A stretch of 64,000 nucleotides of DNA from Muribaculaceae bacterium (GTDB lineage: Bacteria > Bacillota > Clostridia > Lachnospirales > Lachnospiraceae). The DNA lies in contig JAMPCA010000001.1 in NCBI GenBank assembly GCA_023666425.1, positions 1,094,470 to 1,158,469 on the forward strand, given 5' to 3'. Positions 1 through 8,982 of this stretch are shown in pieces. Both the position numbers and the translations under genes were made by a program. The notes below the pieces were generated by a model. The model was not told the origin of the DNA, made no database searches, and saw only the letters and a program-made list of their open reading frames with translations. The number at the start of each line of letters is the position of its first letter. Positions within the stretch are counted from its first letter, which is position 1.

Positions 1-870
1 CGTACAGTCTGCGATCTCAAATGTTCCCCCGATACCGTCAAAGTCCGTGCCGATACCCACGCATTCCCCGCCGCCAACCTTAATAAAATGCTCTATATGC
101 CTGCAAAGCCCTTCCACTGTGGTGTGGGCGTCTTTCACATCCGCATTGACAAAGGCAGGCGCAAAATTGATTCCCGCCACCCCGCCGTGCCCCGCCAGTA
201 TCCGGATCATATCGTCGGTGAGATTTCTGGTCGCGGGGCTGAGCGCGCGGCAATTCGAGTGGGAAGCCACAAAGGGCTTTTTACAACAGTCCGCCACGTC
301 ATAAAAACCGCCGTCCGACAGATGGGATACGTCCACGAGCATTCCCAGCCCGCCCATGTACTCCACCGCCTCCTTCCCGAAGTCCGTGAGGCCTTTTGCC
401 ATCTGCGCCGGGTCGGAGGAATGATTGTATCCAAAACAATTGGGATCGTTCCATGTCAGCGTCATCAAAGAGACGCCCATCTGGTGAAGCTTCTCCAGCT
501 TTTCCATGCTTCCCTGCACCACCGCCCCGTTCTCGACCGTGAGAAACGCCGACAGCTTCCCGTCCTTCGCATTTTTCCTGTGCTCCTCTATGGAGCGGGC
601 AGGCGCCACAAGATCCGCACACTGCTCCATGGTATTTTGATAAACGGCATACATCTGCATCAGCAGCCCGTCAGCTGAGGGCATCTCCTCCAGGCCAAAC
701 CAGCCCGGCTCATCTCTCTGGGGCAAAAACATGGCAAAAAACTGCCCCGCCGCACCAGCCTCACGCAGCCGCTTTATATCCAGCATCGTACCCTGCAGCT
801 CACAGACCGTCTCCTTCTTCTGTACCAGTGCCTGCTCTAAGGTATCACAGTGCATATCCATATACCGCAT
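1..870 (-). CDS. Membrane dipeptidase, M19 (renal dipeptidase) family, 3' end outside window
   Basis: Reading leftwards from an ATG at 870 gives an open frame to the window edge, starting MRYMDMHCDTLEQALVQK. It shows family M19 hallmarks in order: the HxD-type zinc motif (MHCDT, residues 6-10), TLTWNDPN, VDVSHLSD, ASHSNCRAL and GTDFDGI. The family hydrolyses dipeptides with a binuclear zinc centre, and bacterial members are often cytoplasmic; no signal peptide is visible here. A GGGGGAGAG ribosome site precedes the start. It lies 42 nt after the response regulator gene in the same direction, so it is probably the last gene of that operon. The C-terminus lies outside the window, so the length cannot be judged. 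Family assignment is firm; the substrate is unknown. Confidence 0.9.
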   Translation of the reverse strand, partial: MRYMDMHCDTLEQALVQKKETVCELQGTMLDIKRLREAGAAGQFFAMFLPQRDEPGWFGLEEMPSADGLLMQMYAVYQNTMEQCADLVAPARSIEEHRKNAKDGKLSAFLTVENGAVVQGSMEKLEKLHQMGVSLMTLTWNDPNCFGYNHSSDPAQMAKGLTDFGKEAVEYMGGLGMLVDVSHLSDGGFYDVADCCKKPFVASHSNCRALSPATRNLTDDMIRILAGHGGVAGINFAPAFVNADVKDAHTTVEGLCRHIEHFIKVGGGECVGIGTDFDGIGGTFEIADCT

Positions 871-912
871 ATTCTCTCCCCCCTGCCATTCCACGCGCGT
901 CAAACCCTGCCG

Positions 913-1602
913 TCACAGCTTAAACCTATAGCCCACTCCCCAGATTGTCTCGATATACTGGGGCTTATTCGTATTCATCTCCACCTTTTCCCGAATCTTC
1001 TTGATGTGGACAGTGACGGTCGCAATGTCCCCGATGGATTCCATATCCCAGATTTCCCTGAAAAGTTCCTCCTTCGTAAACACATGGTTCGGATTTTCCG
1101 CCAGAAACGTGAGAAGGTCAAACTCCTTCGTCGTAAACTGTTTTTCCTCCCCGTTTATCCACACGCGGCGGGCGGTCTTGTCAATCCGGATACCGCGGAT
1201 CTCCACAATATCATTTTCCACGATATTGCTGCCGATCAGCCTCTCATAGCGGGCCAGATGCGCCTTCACCCTCGCCACCAGCTCACTGGGGGAAAACGGC
1301 TTCGTCACATAATCGTCGGCTCCCAGCCCCAGCCCCCGGATCTTGTCAATATCGTCCTTCTTTGCCGACACCATAAGGATCGGCGTATTTTTCTTCTCCC
1401 GGATCTGCCGGCATATCTCAAAACCATCCACCTCCGGCAGCATCAGATCCAGAATAAACAGATCGAAATCTTCCTTTAGCGCCCGCTCTAAGCCCGTCCC
1501 GCCGTCGTTTGCGATCTCCACCTCAAAGCCGGAGAGCTCCAGATAGTCTTTCTCCAGATCTGCGATCGCCACCTCGTCCTCCACGATCAAAATCCTACTC
1601 AT
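913..1602 (-). CDS. Two-component response regulator, OmpR/PhoB family
   Basis: A 229-residue regulator. The receiver domain (about 1-115) has the acidic pocket VEDE near residues 7-10, phospho-acceptor Asp52 in LDLMLPEVDG, and the conserved Lys in VTKPFSPSEL. A C-terminal winged helix (about 130-229) ends EKPQYIETIWGVGYRFKL-like, typical of OmpR-type DNA binding. The ATG at 1602 is chosen because AGGAGG sits 7 nt upstream; the longer frame from 1617 has no such site. The start overlaps the end of the kinase gene by 8 nt, so the two are translationally coupled and form a cognate pair. Target genes are unknown; the adjacent dipeptidase gene is a natural candidate only by position. Confidence 0.95.
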   Translation of the reverse strand: MSRILIVEDEVAIADLEKDYLELSGFEVEIANDGGTGLERALKEDFDLFILDLMLPEVDGFEICRQIREKKNTPILMVSAKKDDIDKIRGLGLGADDYVTKPFSPSELVARVKAHLARYERLIGSNIVENDIVEIRGIRIDKTARRVWINGEEKQFTTKEFDLLTFLAENPNHVFTKEELFREIWDMESIGDIATVTVHIKKIREKVEMNTNKPQYIETIWGVGYRFKL

Positions 1603-3079
1603 TGATAACCTCCTCATATTTGCGTATTACAAAGTACATGATCGTACCTGCATCCTCCTTGCTGGTTGCCCAGATCTTGCCCCCGTGATCCTCCACAATC
1701 TTCTTGACAATGGAAAGCCCGATACCGCTGCCTCCGGTGGCGGAATTGCGGGATGCATCCGTCCGGTAAAAACGGTCAAATATGTAGGGCAGATCCTTCT
1801 GGGCAATCCCCCGGCCGTTGTCTTCCAGCTCCATCTGAATGAAATCCCCCACGTCCTTGATCCGTATCTGAATAAAGCCCTGCTGTTTGTTCATGTACTT
1901 GACCGAATTGCCTATAATATTGTTCACTACCCGCCGAAGCTGCTCCGGGTCGGCGATGATCGTCACGTCTCCCTCCACATAATTGTAGTAGGAAAAGCCG
2001 ATCCCCTTCGCCTCCAGATCCAGCCCAATCTCCTCCACACAGTCCTGAAAATACTCGGAGACATTCAGCTTCGCGTAGTTGTAAGGGATGCGGTTCGTGT
2101 CGATCTTGGAGTACAGCGTCAGCTCGTTGATGAGCGCATCCATCTCATTCGCCTTGCTGTAGATCGTGCGGATATATTTGTCCAGCTTCTCCGGGGTGTT
2201 GGCCACGCCGTCTATAATTCCCTCCGAGTATCCCTTCACCGCCGTGATCGGCGTCTTTAGATCGTGTGCAATATTGCTGATCAGCGCCTTGTTCTCCGTC
2301 TCGGTGCTCAGCTTCTCCTCCGCGTTCGCCTTAAGCCTCTTCCGCATCTCCTCAAAGCTGACGCACAGCTCCCCGATCGCATCGTCCCCGCTCATCTCGA
2401 TCTCAAAATCCAGATTGCCCTCCTTGATATTCTCCGCCGCTGTCTGCAGCCTTTTGATGGGCGTGATCATGCTCCCGTAGATCCAGATAATCATCATAAA
2501 CGCGGTCAGAAGCAGAATCAGTATCACTGCCAGCAGCACCTGCAGAAGCAGCCTTTTTACCTCCGGCACAGTGTTGCCGACTGCGGTGATGATAAACGCG
2601 CTCAGCCTCTCCTCCTCCTCCGGGACGTCGACCTGCTTGACCAATATACCCTCGTCGCTGTCAATATAGATTCCCGTACCGGAATCAGGCTCTGTCGTGC
2701 CATAGGCCGGGAGAGACTTCACCACGCGGCCGTTGTTCTCCTCCCCGCTGTAGATAATCTCATCGTCCGCCCGCACCACCAGATAGGAATATTTTCCCTG
2801 GAGCGCCTCATTCAGCTCCTCCTGATACGCCTGCTGGCGGAGCTGGCCGGGTTCCTGCGACGCGGTGCGCTTAAGCTCCTCAAACTCAATCGCCGTATAG
2901 TGGTTCAACAGCTGCACCGAATTCACAAGGCTGTAAGCATCGACATTGCGGATCCCGTAGGTCTGCCGGATGGCCTGCACCTGTGTATTGCAAAAGGCGA
3001 TCACTGCCATCGCCGCCAGAAGCAGCGGCACAAATATAATGATGCAAAAAGAGATCATCAGCTTGGACTTTATCTTCAT
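1595..3079 (-). CDS. Sensor histidine kinase with extracytoplasmic loop and HAMP domain
   Basis: A 494-residue membrane sensor kinase. One transmembrane segment lies at about 8-30, then an extracytoplasmic region of about 145 residues, a second segment at about 176-200, a HAMP domain (about 205-258), a HisKA dimerisation domain with His272 in NIAHDLKTP, and a HATPase domain with N, G1 (DNGRGIAQKD), F and G2 (GGSGIGLSIV) boxes. It should autophosphorylate His272 and pass phosphate to Asp52 of the overlapping regulator. The ribosome site is GGGAGG before the ATG. Upstream, TATAAT at 3127-3132 with an extended TG suggests the operon promoter. The sensed signal cannot be read from the loop. Confidence 0.95.
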   Translation of the reverse strand: MKIKSKLMISFCIIIFVPLLLAAMAVIAFCNTQVQAIRQTYGIRNVDAYSLVNSVQLLNHYTAIEFEELKRTASQEPGQLRQQAYQEELNEALQGKYSYLVVRADDEIIYSGEENNGRVVKSLPAYGTTEPDSGTGIYIDSDEGILVKQVDVPEEEERLSAFIITAVGNTVPEVKRLLLQVLLAVILILLLTAFMMIIWIYGSMITPIKRLQTAAENIKEGNLDFEIEMSGDDAIGELCVSFEEMRKRLKANAEEKLSTETENKALISNIAHDLKTPITAVKGYSEGIIDGVANTPEKLDKYIRTIYSKANEMDALINELTLYSKIDTNRIPYNYAKLNVSEYFQDCVEEIGLDLEAKGIGFSYYNYVEGDVTIIADPEQLRRVVNNIIGNSVKYMNKQQGFIQIRIKDVGDFIQMELEDNGRGIAQKDLPYIFDRFYRTDASRNSATGGSGIGLSIVKKIVEDHGGKIWATSKEDAGTIMYFVIRKYEEVINE

Positions 3080-3126
3080 ACTGCCTCCCGAAATAAAATG
3101 GGCATAGCCTGTAAAATGCTACACCC

Positions 3127-3132
3127 ATTATA
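3127..3132 (-). promoter_or_regulatory. Probable -10 box of the kinase/regulator operon
   Basis: On the minus strand the sequence reads ATGGTATAATGG, an extended -10 (TG then TATAAT). No good -35 is seen at the right spacing. It lies 47 nt before the kinase start. Confidence 0.5.
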
Positions 3133-3200
3133 CCATTTCCCCACAAAAAACCGATGGAAAATATGTAAATTATTCTAAATTTTCTATAAAATCCGACGAT

Positions 3201-4382
3201 TTACAGATACTTTTTCAGAGTCTCCACCTTGTCCACTGCCTCCCACGGAAGGTCAAGATCCGTGCGGCCGAAATGGCCGTAGGCCGCGGTCTTGCGGTAA
3301 ATCGGTCTTCTCAGGTTGAGCATCTTAATAATCCCGGCCGGACGAAGATCAAAGTTCTCGCGGACGATCTCCACCAGTCTCTCATCAGAAATCTTTCCGG
3401 TGCCGAAGGTATCCACCATCACGGAGGTGGGCTGCGCCACGCCAATCGCGTAGGAGAGCTGAATCTCACATCTGTCCGCAAGGCCTGCCGCCACAATATT
3501 TTTCGCCACATAGCGGGCAGCATAGGCGGCGGAGCGGTCTACCTTCGTACAGTCCTTGCCGGAAAAAGCACCGCCGCCGTGACGGGCATATCCGCCGTAG
3601 GTGTCCACAATAATCTTGCGGCCGGTCAGACCCGCGTCCCCGTGGGGGCCGCCAATCACAAAGCGGCCGGTCGGATTGATAAAGATCTTCGTCTTATCGT
3701 CCACCATATCCTTCGGCAGGATCGGGTCAAAGACATACTTTTTGATATCCTCGTGAATCTGCTGCTGGGATATCTCCTCGTCGTGCTGGGTGGACAAAAC
3801 CACCGCCTCCAGGCGCTTCGGCTTTCCCGCCTCATCGTACTCCACAGACACCTGTGTCTTGCCGTCCGGGCGCAGATATTTGAGCGTGCCGTTCTTGCGA
3901 ACCTCTGTGAGCTGCAGCGCCAGCTTGTGCGCCAGCGCGATCGGATAGGGCATGAGCTCCGGCGTCTCGTTTGTCGCATAGCCAAACATCATTCCCTGAT
4001 CTCCCGCTCCGGTGTCCAGCTCGTCCGTCAGAGAGCCTTCCCTTGCTTCCAGCGCCTTGTCCACGCCCATCGCAATGTCCGCCGACTGCTGGTCCAGCGC
4101 CACCATGACCGCGCAGGTATTGCCGTCAAAGCCTGTTTTCGCATCGTTGTAGCCGATCTCGTTGACCGTCTTTCGCACGATCGCCGGAATGTCGAGCACC
4201 GCCTTGGTGGTGAGCTCTCCCGTCACCAGCACGAAGCCGGTGCAGCTCGCCGCCTCGCAGGCTACCCGGCTCATCGGATCCTGCTCCAGGCAGGCGTCAA
4301 GAATCGCGTCAGATACTGCGTCGCACACTTTGTCTGGATGTCCTTCCGTCACGGACTCAGACGTAAATAATCGTTTTTCCAT
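3201..4382 (-). CDS. metK: S-adenosylmethionine synthetase
   Basis: A 393-residue enzyme making S-adenosylmethionine from methionine and ATP, releasing phosphate and pyrophosphate; a homotetramer in the cytoplasm. Visible hallmarks: [20 protein letters not shown] at the N-terminus with the ATP/Mg-binding His and Asp, the [12 protein letters not shown] signature, and the [19 protein letters not shown] segment with the phosphate-binding lysines. Length is normal for bacterial MetK. An AAAGGAG site is 6 nt upstream of the ATG. The gene is single, preceded by a SAM-I riboswitch and its terminator, so expression falls when SAM is plentiful. Confidence 0.98.
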   Translation of the reverse strand: MEKRLFTSESVTEGHPDKVCDAVSDAILDACLEQDPMSRVACEAASCTGFVLVTGELTTKAVLDIPAIVRKTVNEIGYNDAKTGFDGNTCAVMVALDQQSADIAMGVDKALEAREGSLTDELDTGAGDQGMMFGYATNETPELMPYPIALAHKLALQLTEVRKNGTLKYLRPDGKTQVSVEYDEAGKPKRLEAVVLSTQHDEEISQQQIHEDIKKYVFDPILPKDMVDDKTKIFINPTGRFVIGGPHGDAGLTGRKIIVDTYGGYARHGGGAFSGKDCTKVDRSAAYAARYVAKNIVAAGLADRCEIQLSYAIGVAQPTSVMVDTFGTGKISDERLVEIVRENFDLRPAGIIKMLNLRRPIYRKTAAYGHFGRTDLDLPWEAVDKVETLKKYL

Positions 4383-4404
4383 AATTTTCTCCTTTCTCGT
4401 GCAT

Positions 4405-4433
4405 CAAAAAATCCGCTCACAAAATAAGCGGAT
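4405..4433 (-). terminator. Riboswitch expression-platform terminator before metK
   Basis: Minus-strand stem ATCCGCT / AGCGGAT (4427-4433 with 4411-4417) is followed by a run of six T. It sits between the SAM-I aptamer and the metK start, where premature termination would occur on ligand binding. Confidence 0.88.
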
Positions 4434-4455
4434 AAAATTACCTGGATAATCAAAT

Positions 4456-4648
4456 CCTCTTATTGTTCGATATCCCCGGCTCCACCGGGGGCGCATACGA
4501 AAGCATGTTCGTATATTCTCGCTCAGGCTGGCACCGTCCTGTCTAATGTAATCTGGCATTACGTTAGAGCAATACTTCCTACGGAAGCATTGCAGGGGTT
4601 GCCGTGGCTTCACAGATCCTATGTATCTCCACCACTCTGAATAAGAGA
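4456..4648 (-). ncRNA. SAM-I (S-box) riboswitch aptamer
   Basis: The minus-strand leader has the P1 helix arms CTCTTATTC (about 4640-4647) and GAACAATAAGAG (about 4457-4468) enclosing S-box core motifs: GAAGCCACGGCAACC, then GGTGCCAGCCTGAGCGAG. A long P3/P4 region lies between. With the downstream terminator at 4405-4433 this is a classic transcriptional OFF switch for metK. Recognition rests on core motifs read by eye; no covariance model was run. Confidence 0.93.
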
Positions 4649-4684
4649 AAAGCTGTAATATTCAGTTTTAAATCTCTATGCCAT

Positions 4685-4713
4685 ACCATAACGCTAATTA
4701 TTCACTCTGTCAA
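4685..4713 (-). promoter_or_regulatory. metK promoter
   Basis: Minus strand: TTGACA (4708-4713), 17 nt, TATGGT (4685-4690). Transcription would start about 30 nt before the riboswitch P1 helix. It lies back to back with the promoter at 4725-4753. Confidence 0.8.
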
Positions 4714-4724
4714 GTCCCATTTTA

Positions 4725-4753
4725 TTGACATATTCAACAAAGTTTATTATAAT
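4725..4753 (+). promoter_or_regulatory. Consensus promoter for the HD-GYP gene
   Basis: Plus strand: TTGACA (4725-4730), exactly 17 nt, TATAAT (4748-4753). It is a perfect match to the vegetative sigma-A consensus, 53 nt upstream of the HD-GYP start, and divergent from the metK promoter with only 11 nt between the two -35 boxes. Confidence 0.85.
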
Positions 4754-4806
4754 TTTAGTAAAGTGTTTTTACATAAGGTAAGAGCAATCGAGAAACGAGG
4801 CAAAGA

Positions 4807-5931
4807 ATGTACAGATTAACCCCACAAGAACTGGAAATCGGCATGATCACCGCCGAGCCGGCCCTGACGCCGCTTGGACAGCTTCTGGCGCCCGAGGGGA
4901 CGGAGATTACACGTCAACTTATCAATCAAATGAAGCTGTACCGCGTAGAGTCTGTCGCGGTGGAGGGAGAAGCTCCGGCGGATCCTGACGCCCCCGAGCC
5001 TGTTAAGCAGGAGCCGGTAAAGGCGCAAAGGACGCACGCGCAGGAGAGCAAGACCCACTTCCAGAAAGTAGCGGCATCCTCGGAATTCCGCGATTTTCAG
5101 GTGACTTATTTCCGGGCGATTGACCAGATGAAAATTTCCTTTATGGGACTGATCAAGCTCCAGAAGCCCATTGACACCTCGGGGCTTCTGGTCTCCGTGT
5201 CGGATCTGTTTCTCTCCCGCAATACCATCGCGGAGCTGTTTGACATGATCTACAATATGCGGGCGGTGAAGGATGCGGTCTATGCGCACAGCCTGAACGT
5301 TGCGCTGATTTCCCGCATGATTGGCCGCTGGCTCAAATTCGGGACGCATGACCTGGATGTTTTGACCCTCGCCGGGCTGCTCCACGACATCGGCAAGCTC
5401 AAAATTCCGGAGGAAATACTGGAAAAGCCTGATTCCCTGACCGACGAGGAGTTTGCGATGATCCGCCAGCACCCGACGCTCGGCTATCAGGTTCTTAAAA
5501 ACCAGGATCTTGATTCCCGCATCAAAAAAGCGGCGCTCATGCACCACGAACGCTGTGACGGCAGCGGATATCCCTCCGCCCTGACGCTGGATTTTATTGA
5601 CAATTATGCCATGATCGTTGCGATTGCAGATGTATACGATGCCATGACCACGGCGCGCTCCTACCGGGCGCCCCTGTGCCCCTTTGAGGTGATCAGCAAC
5701 TTCGAGAAGGATGGCTACCAAAAATACGAGCCGCACTATATTCTCACCTTTTTGAAGCAGATTGCCACCACCTACCAGAGCAACCGCGTCATGCTGAGCG
5801 ACGGCAGGGGCTGCAACATCGTGATGCTCAACCAGAGCTCGCTCTCCCGGCCCATTGTCCAGTTCGACGACAATACCTGCCTCGATCTGTCGTCCGCCGA
5901 TAAGGAGCTCTATATCAAAGCTTTGCTTTGA
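4807..5931 (+). CDS. HD-GYP domain cyclic-di-GMP phosphodiesterase-like protein
   Basis: A 374-residue soluble protein. An N-terminal region (about 1-60) resembles the DUF3391-like lead of stand-alone HD-GYP proteins; residues 58-90 are a Pro/Glu/Lys-rich linker. The HD-GYP domain follows, with LLHDIGKLKIPEEIL (HD at 193-194) and HHERCDGSGYP (246-256), the full signature of family members that hydrolyse cyclic-di-GMP. No receiver or membrane segment is present, so the input signal is not evident. Start: ATG at 4807 with GAGG 8 nt upstream. It is transcribed alone from a consensus promoter and ends at a bidirectional hairpin. Activity is inferred from motifs; some HD-GYP proteins are inactive or act on other dinucleotides. 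Confidence 0.9.
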   Translation: MYRLTPQELEIGMITAEPALTPLGQLLAPEGTEITRQLINQMKLYRVESVAVEGEAPADPDAPEPVKQEPVKAQRTHAQESKTHFQKVAASSEFRDFQVTYFRAIDQMKISFMGLIKLQKPIDTSGLLVSVSDLFLSRNTIAELFDMIYNMRAVKDAVYAHSLNVALISRMIGRWLKFGTHDLDVLTLAGLLHDIGKLKIPEEILEKPDSLTDEEFAMIRQHPTLGYQVLKNQDLDSRIKKAALMHHERCDGSGYPSALTLDFIDNYAMIVAIADVYDAMTTARSYRAPLCPFEVISNFEKDGYQKYEPHYILTFLKQIATTYQSNRVMLSDGRGCNIVMLNQSSLSRPIVQFDDNTCLDLSSADKELYIKALL

Positions 5932-5942
5932 TCCGATAAAAG

Positions 5943-5979
5943 AAGCTGTGAAAATGTCCTCCATTTTCACAGCTTTTTA
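5943..5979. terminator. Bidirectional intrinsic terminator
   Basis: A perfect 14-bp inverted repeat AAGCTGTGAAAATG / CATTTTCACAGCTT with a 5-nt loop. It is flanked by TTTTT on the plus side and a T-rich tract on the minus side. It separates the convergent HD-GYP and murA genes. Confidence 0.9.
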
Positions 5980-5985
5980 TTCTCT

Positions 5986-7278
5986 CTATGACACCTTAAG
6001 AATCAGCTTCTGCAAAGCCTTCTCGTCCGCCGACTTCTCGATCTGGCCGCCGATGGCTCTCATTTTCCCATCGAAATTCTCATAGCCCCGCTCGATATAG
6101 TAGATATCGTCCACAACCGTGATACCCTCCGCCACGAGTCCGGCAATCACCAGCGCAGCCCCCGCCCGCAGATCCGGCGCGTTGACCCGCGCGCCCGTGT
6201 AGCGCTTCACACCGCTGATGATCGCGATATTGCTCTCCACCTTGATATTCGCACCCATGCGGGTCAGCTCATCGACATACTTGAAGCGGTTCTCGAAAAT
6301 ACTCTCCGTCACCGTGCTCGTGCCCTCCGCGATACCCAGGAGCACCGCCATCTGCGGCTGCATATCGGTCGGAAAGCCCGGGTAGGGCAGCGTCGTCACC
6401 TGCGTGTGCACCAGCCGCCGGTCGGAAACCACCCGCACTGCATCGTCAAACTCCTGCACCTTACAGCCCACCTCCAGCAGCTTCGCCGTCGTAGCCTCCA
6501 GATGCTTGGGAATCACATTTTTCACGAGGACGTCCCCGCCTGCCGCCGCGACCGCAAACATAAAGGTTCCGGCCTCAATCTGGTCGGGAATCACCGAGTA
6601 TTCCGTCTTATGAAGCCGCTCCACGCCCACAATACGGATCACGTCCGTACCTGCGCCGCGGATATTGGCTCCCATACTGTTTAAAAAGTTCGCCACGTCC
6701 ACCACATGGGGCTCCTTGGCGGCATTCTCAATGACCGTCTTGCCCTCCGCCATGGCCGCCGCCATCATAATATTGATCGTCGCTCCCACGGATACCTTAT
6801 CCAGATAGATATGGGTTCCGACAAGGTTCACGGCCTCCGCCGCCACCAGTCCGTGGGCAATGTCCACCGTAGCTCCCATGGCACGGAATCCCTTGATGTG
6901 AAGGTCGATCGGCCGGCTTCCGATATCACAGCCGCCCGGCAGCGCGACCTCCGCCTTTTTGTACTTGCCGAGCAGGGCTCCCAAAAGATAATAGGAAGCA
7001 CGGATACGGCGGATAAACTCATTATCCACGCTGACATTCTGAATGAAAGAGCCGTTGATCCGCACAGTGTGAGCATCCACGCGGTCCACCTTTGCGCCAA
7101 TCTCCTCAATGGCCTGCAGCAAGACATTGATATCCCTGACATTCGGCAAATTATCTATGGTAACCGTCTCATCTGTCATAATCGCCGCCGCCAGAATCGC
7201 CAGCGCCGCATTCTTCGCACCGCCAATCTCCACTTCCCCATTCAGAGGATTTCCGCCCTTGATCACATACTGTTCCAT
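5986..7278 (-). CDS. murA: UDP-N-acetylglucosamine 1-carboxyvinyltransferase
   Basis: A 430-residue cytoplasmic enzyme for the first committed step of peptidoglycan synthesis: transfer of enolpyruvate from PEP to UDP-GlcNAc. Visible: KGGNPLNGEVEIGGAKNAAL at the N-terminus, the catalytic loop LPGGCDIGSRPIDLHIKG with Cys117 (the fosfomycin target; a Cys, not the resistant Asp), and PYPGFPTDMQPQ. Length is normal. AGGTGAG precedes the ATG. It lies 52 nt after aroK in the same direction and could be the last gene of the pth-mfd-lipoprotein-aroK run. Firmicutes often carry two MurA paralogues; which one this is cannot be settled here. Confidence 0.97.
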   Translation of the reverse strand: MEQYVIKGGNPLNGEVEIGGAKNAALAILAAAIMTDETVTIDNLPNVRDINVLLQAIEEIGAKVDRVDAHTVRINGSFIQNVSVDNEFIRRIRASYYLLGALLGKYKKAEVALPGGCDIGSRPIDLHIKGFRAMGATVDIAHGLVAAEAVNLVGTHIYLDKVSVGATINIMMAAAMAEGKTVIENAAKEPHVVDVANFLNSMGANIRGAGTDVIRIVGVERLHKTEYSVIPDQIEAGTFMFAVAAAGGDVLVKNVIPKHLEATTAKLLEVGCKVQEFDDAVRVVSDRRLVHTQVTTLPYPGFPTDMQPQMAVLLGIAEGTSTVTESIFENRFKYVDELTRMGANIKVESNIAIISGVKRYTGARVNAPDLRAGAALVIAGLVAEGITVVDDIYYIERGYENFDGKMRAIGGQIEKSADEKALQKLILKVS

Positions 7279-7330
7279 GTCTCACCTCATACCGATCTTA
7301 GTACTTCTCACATATTCCCTACTATTTATA

Positions 7331-7861
7331 CTATTCGTTAATCTCCCGATTGTTATTCCCAAAATCGAGTTTATTGATAACATTCTTTACTGTCTGCTCC
7401 ACGGAACAGTCGTCCCCGGATACACACAGGTCGGCATATTTCTCGTACAGCGGCGTCCGCTCCGCATAGATATCCCGCAGGCTCTGTCCTTCCCTGATCA
7501 CTACGCCCCTTCCCTCTATATCTGCGAGTCTCTTTTCCAGCACCGGATAGGGAGCCATGAGATACACCACTGTCCCCAGCTTCTGCAAATGAGCCATCGC
7601 CTCTTTTCCGTACACCACGCTCCCACCGGTGGCGATGATGGTGTGCTCCGCGGAAATCGCGGCGTTCACACGGTTCTCCGTTGCAATAAATCCATCGACG
7701 CCCTGCTCTGCGATAATCTCCCGCAGAAGCTTTCCCGCCTCCCTCTGAATCAGAAGGTCTGCATCCAGAAACTGGTAACCCAGCAGCTTTGCAAGGATAA
7801 CGCCGACGGTGCTTTTACCCACCCCCGGCATTCCTATTAAAACAATATTGTCCTTTTTCAT
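7331..7861 (-). CDS. aroK: Shikimate kinase
   Basis: A 176-residue P-loop kinase phosphorylating shikimate at the 3-hydroxyl in the chorismate pathway. Walker A GMPGVGKST (10-18), the DAD motif near 33 (FLDADLLIQ), and the shikimate-binding TGGSVV are present. The lid region contains RPLYE-like RTPLYEKYADL. The start overlaps the stop of the upstream lipoprotein gene by 4 nt (ATGA), so they are co-translated. No other aro gene is next to it. Confidence 0.93.
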   Translation of the reverse strand: MKKDNIVLIGMPGVGKSTVGVILAKLLGYQFLDADLLIQREAGKLLREIIAEQGVDGFIATENRVNAAISAEHTIIATGGSVVYGKEAMAHLQKLGTVVYLMAPYPVLEKRLADIEGRGVVIREGQSLRDIYAERTPLYEKYADLCVSGDDCSVEQTVKNVINKLDFGNNNREINE

Positions 7862-8919
7862 TGCTGCGCGTCCGCAGGCGCATTCGGATCGGTGATGGTC
7901 AGGAAATTTTTGAACTGGATTTTGGCAAGCTGCTTCTCCTTTACCTGCCAGCCATCTTCCTCCTGCCAGCTGTCCAGCACCTCACTGTAATGCTCATTCT
8001 TCTTCTGCTCAATGATCGAGTCCCTGTTCTTCTGCGTCGCTTCCGCATCGGTATCGCTGTCCACATGCACAATATACAGCGCACTGTCCGTCTCAATCAC
8101 ACCGGAAGTCTCTCCCTCCTTAAGCCCCTTAAGGGCAGCCATAACGGGATCCTCTTCCTCTTCTTCCTCTGATTCTGCATCTTCCGCAGACTCGTATGTC
8201 TCATAAGTCTCCGCCGTAGTCTCATAACCGTGCGCCTGCGCAACGCTCTCCATGGTAGCGCCCGCCGCCGCAAGCTCGGTCAGCATGTCCTGTGCGGTCT
8301 GCTTTAAAGCGGCCGCCTCATCCTCTGTATAGGCCACAGAATTGCCATCGGCATCCGTGTGGGAATCCGTCCGGATCTCAATCTGCGTGTAGCCGCGCAT
8401 GTTGGCCTCCTCATCGGACACAGTAATGTCCGCAGCCGCCTTCACGGCTTCCGACATCCTGTACTGGATCGTATAAAGCGTCAAAAGCTCCTCCACGAGC
8501 TCCTGCGTCGCTCCCATCTCGCTGATGGCGTCACTGGAATTTCCGCTCATAAACGCAGACGCCGCCTCTGTGACCGCCGCCTTGTCCGCATCCGTCAGCT
8601 CCACCCCGTAATCTGCCATATGCGCCTTTAGCGTATACATATCATGGAGGGAATCCATCACAGAATCCTTCAGGGATTCCTGCATAGTCGTCCCGTCGCC
8701 GTACATGTCCTGATGCCACACATCGTCTCCCATGTACATTCGGTAATAGTCTTCCACGCCCGCCTGCTGGTAATGGCAATAGAAATTCGCAATCCCGAGG
8801 GATACCTCGGCGCCATCCATGCTCGCAGCCGTCGCATTTTTATTCACTCCGCCGCATCCGGTCAAAAGGGATACGGTCAGCATTCCTGCCAGTAATAAGG
8901 CTGTCTGTCTCTTTTTCAT
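7858..8919 (-). CDS. PrsA/SurA-like foldase lipoprotein
   Basis: A 353-residue lipoprotein. A lysine-containing signal peptide ends in the lipobox LLTGC (Cys22). Residues 30-175 resemble the SurA/PrsA N-terminal chaperone region; about 177-300 reads like a diverged parvulin domain (YTQIEIRTDSHTD at its start, LKEGETSGVIETDSALYIVHV at its end). An acidic run of Glu residues (about 262-270) sits where the rotamase core usually is, so isomerase activity is doubtful and chaperone function is the safer reading. AGGAGG precedes the ATG. It is downstream of mfd (63 nt) and overlaps aroK. It is expected at the outer face of the membrane. Confidence 0.75.
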   Translation of the reverse strand: MKKRQTALLLAGMLTVSLLTGCGGVNKNATAASMDGAEVSLGIANFYCHYQQAGVEDYYRMYMGDDVWHQDMYGDGTTMQESLKDSVMDSLHDMYTLKAHMADYGVELTDADKAAVTEAASAFMSGNSSDAISEMGATQELVEELLTLYTIQYRMSEAVKAAADITVSDEEANMRGYTQIEIRTDSHTDADGNSVAYTEDEAAALKQTAQDMLTELAAAGATMESVAQAHGYETTAETYETYESAEDAESEEEEEEDPVMAALKGLKEGETSGVIETDSALYIVHVDSDTDAEATQKNRDSIIEQKKNEHYSEVLDSWQEEDGWQVKEKQLAKIQFKNFLTITDPNAPADAQQ

Positions 8920-8982
8920 GGTTCCTCCTAAATGCTAATTTGCTCATAATATTATAGTTCTTTTTCAGCCGACTGGCAAGAA

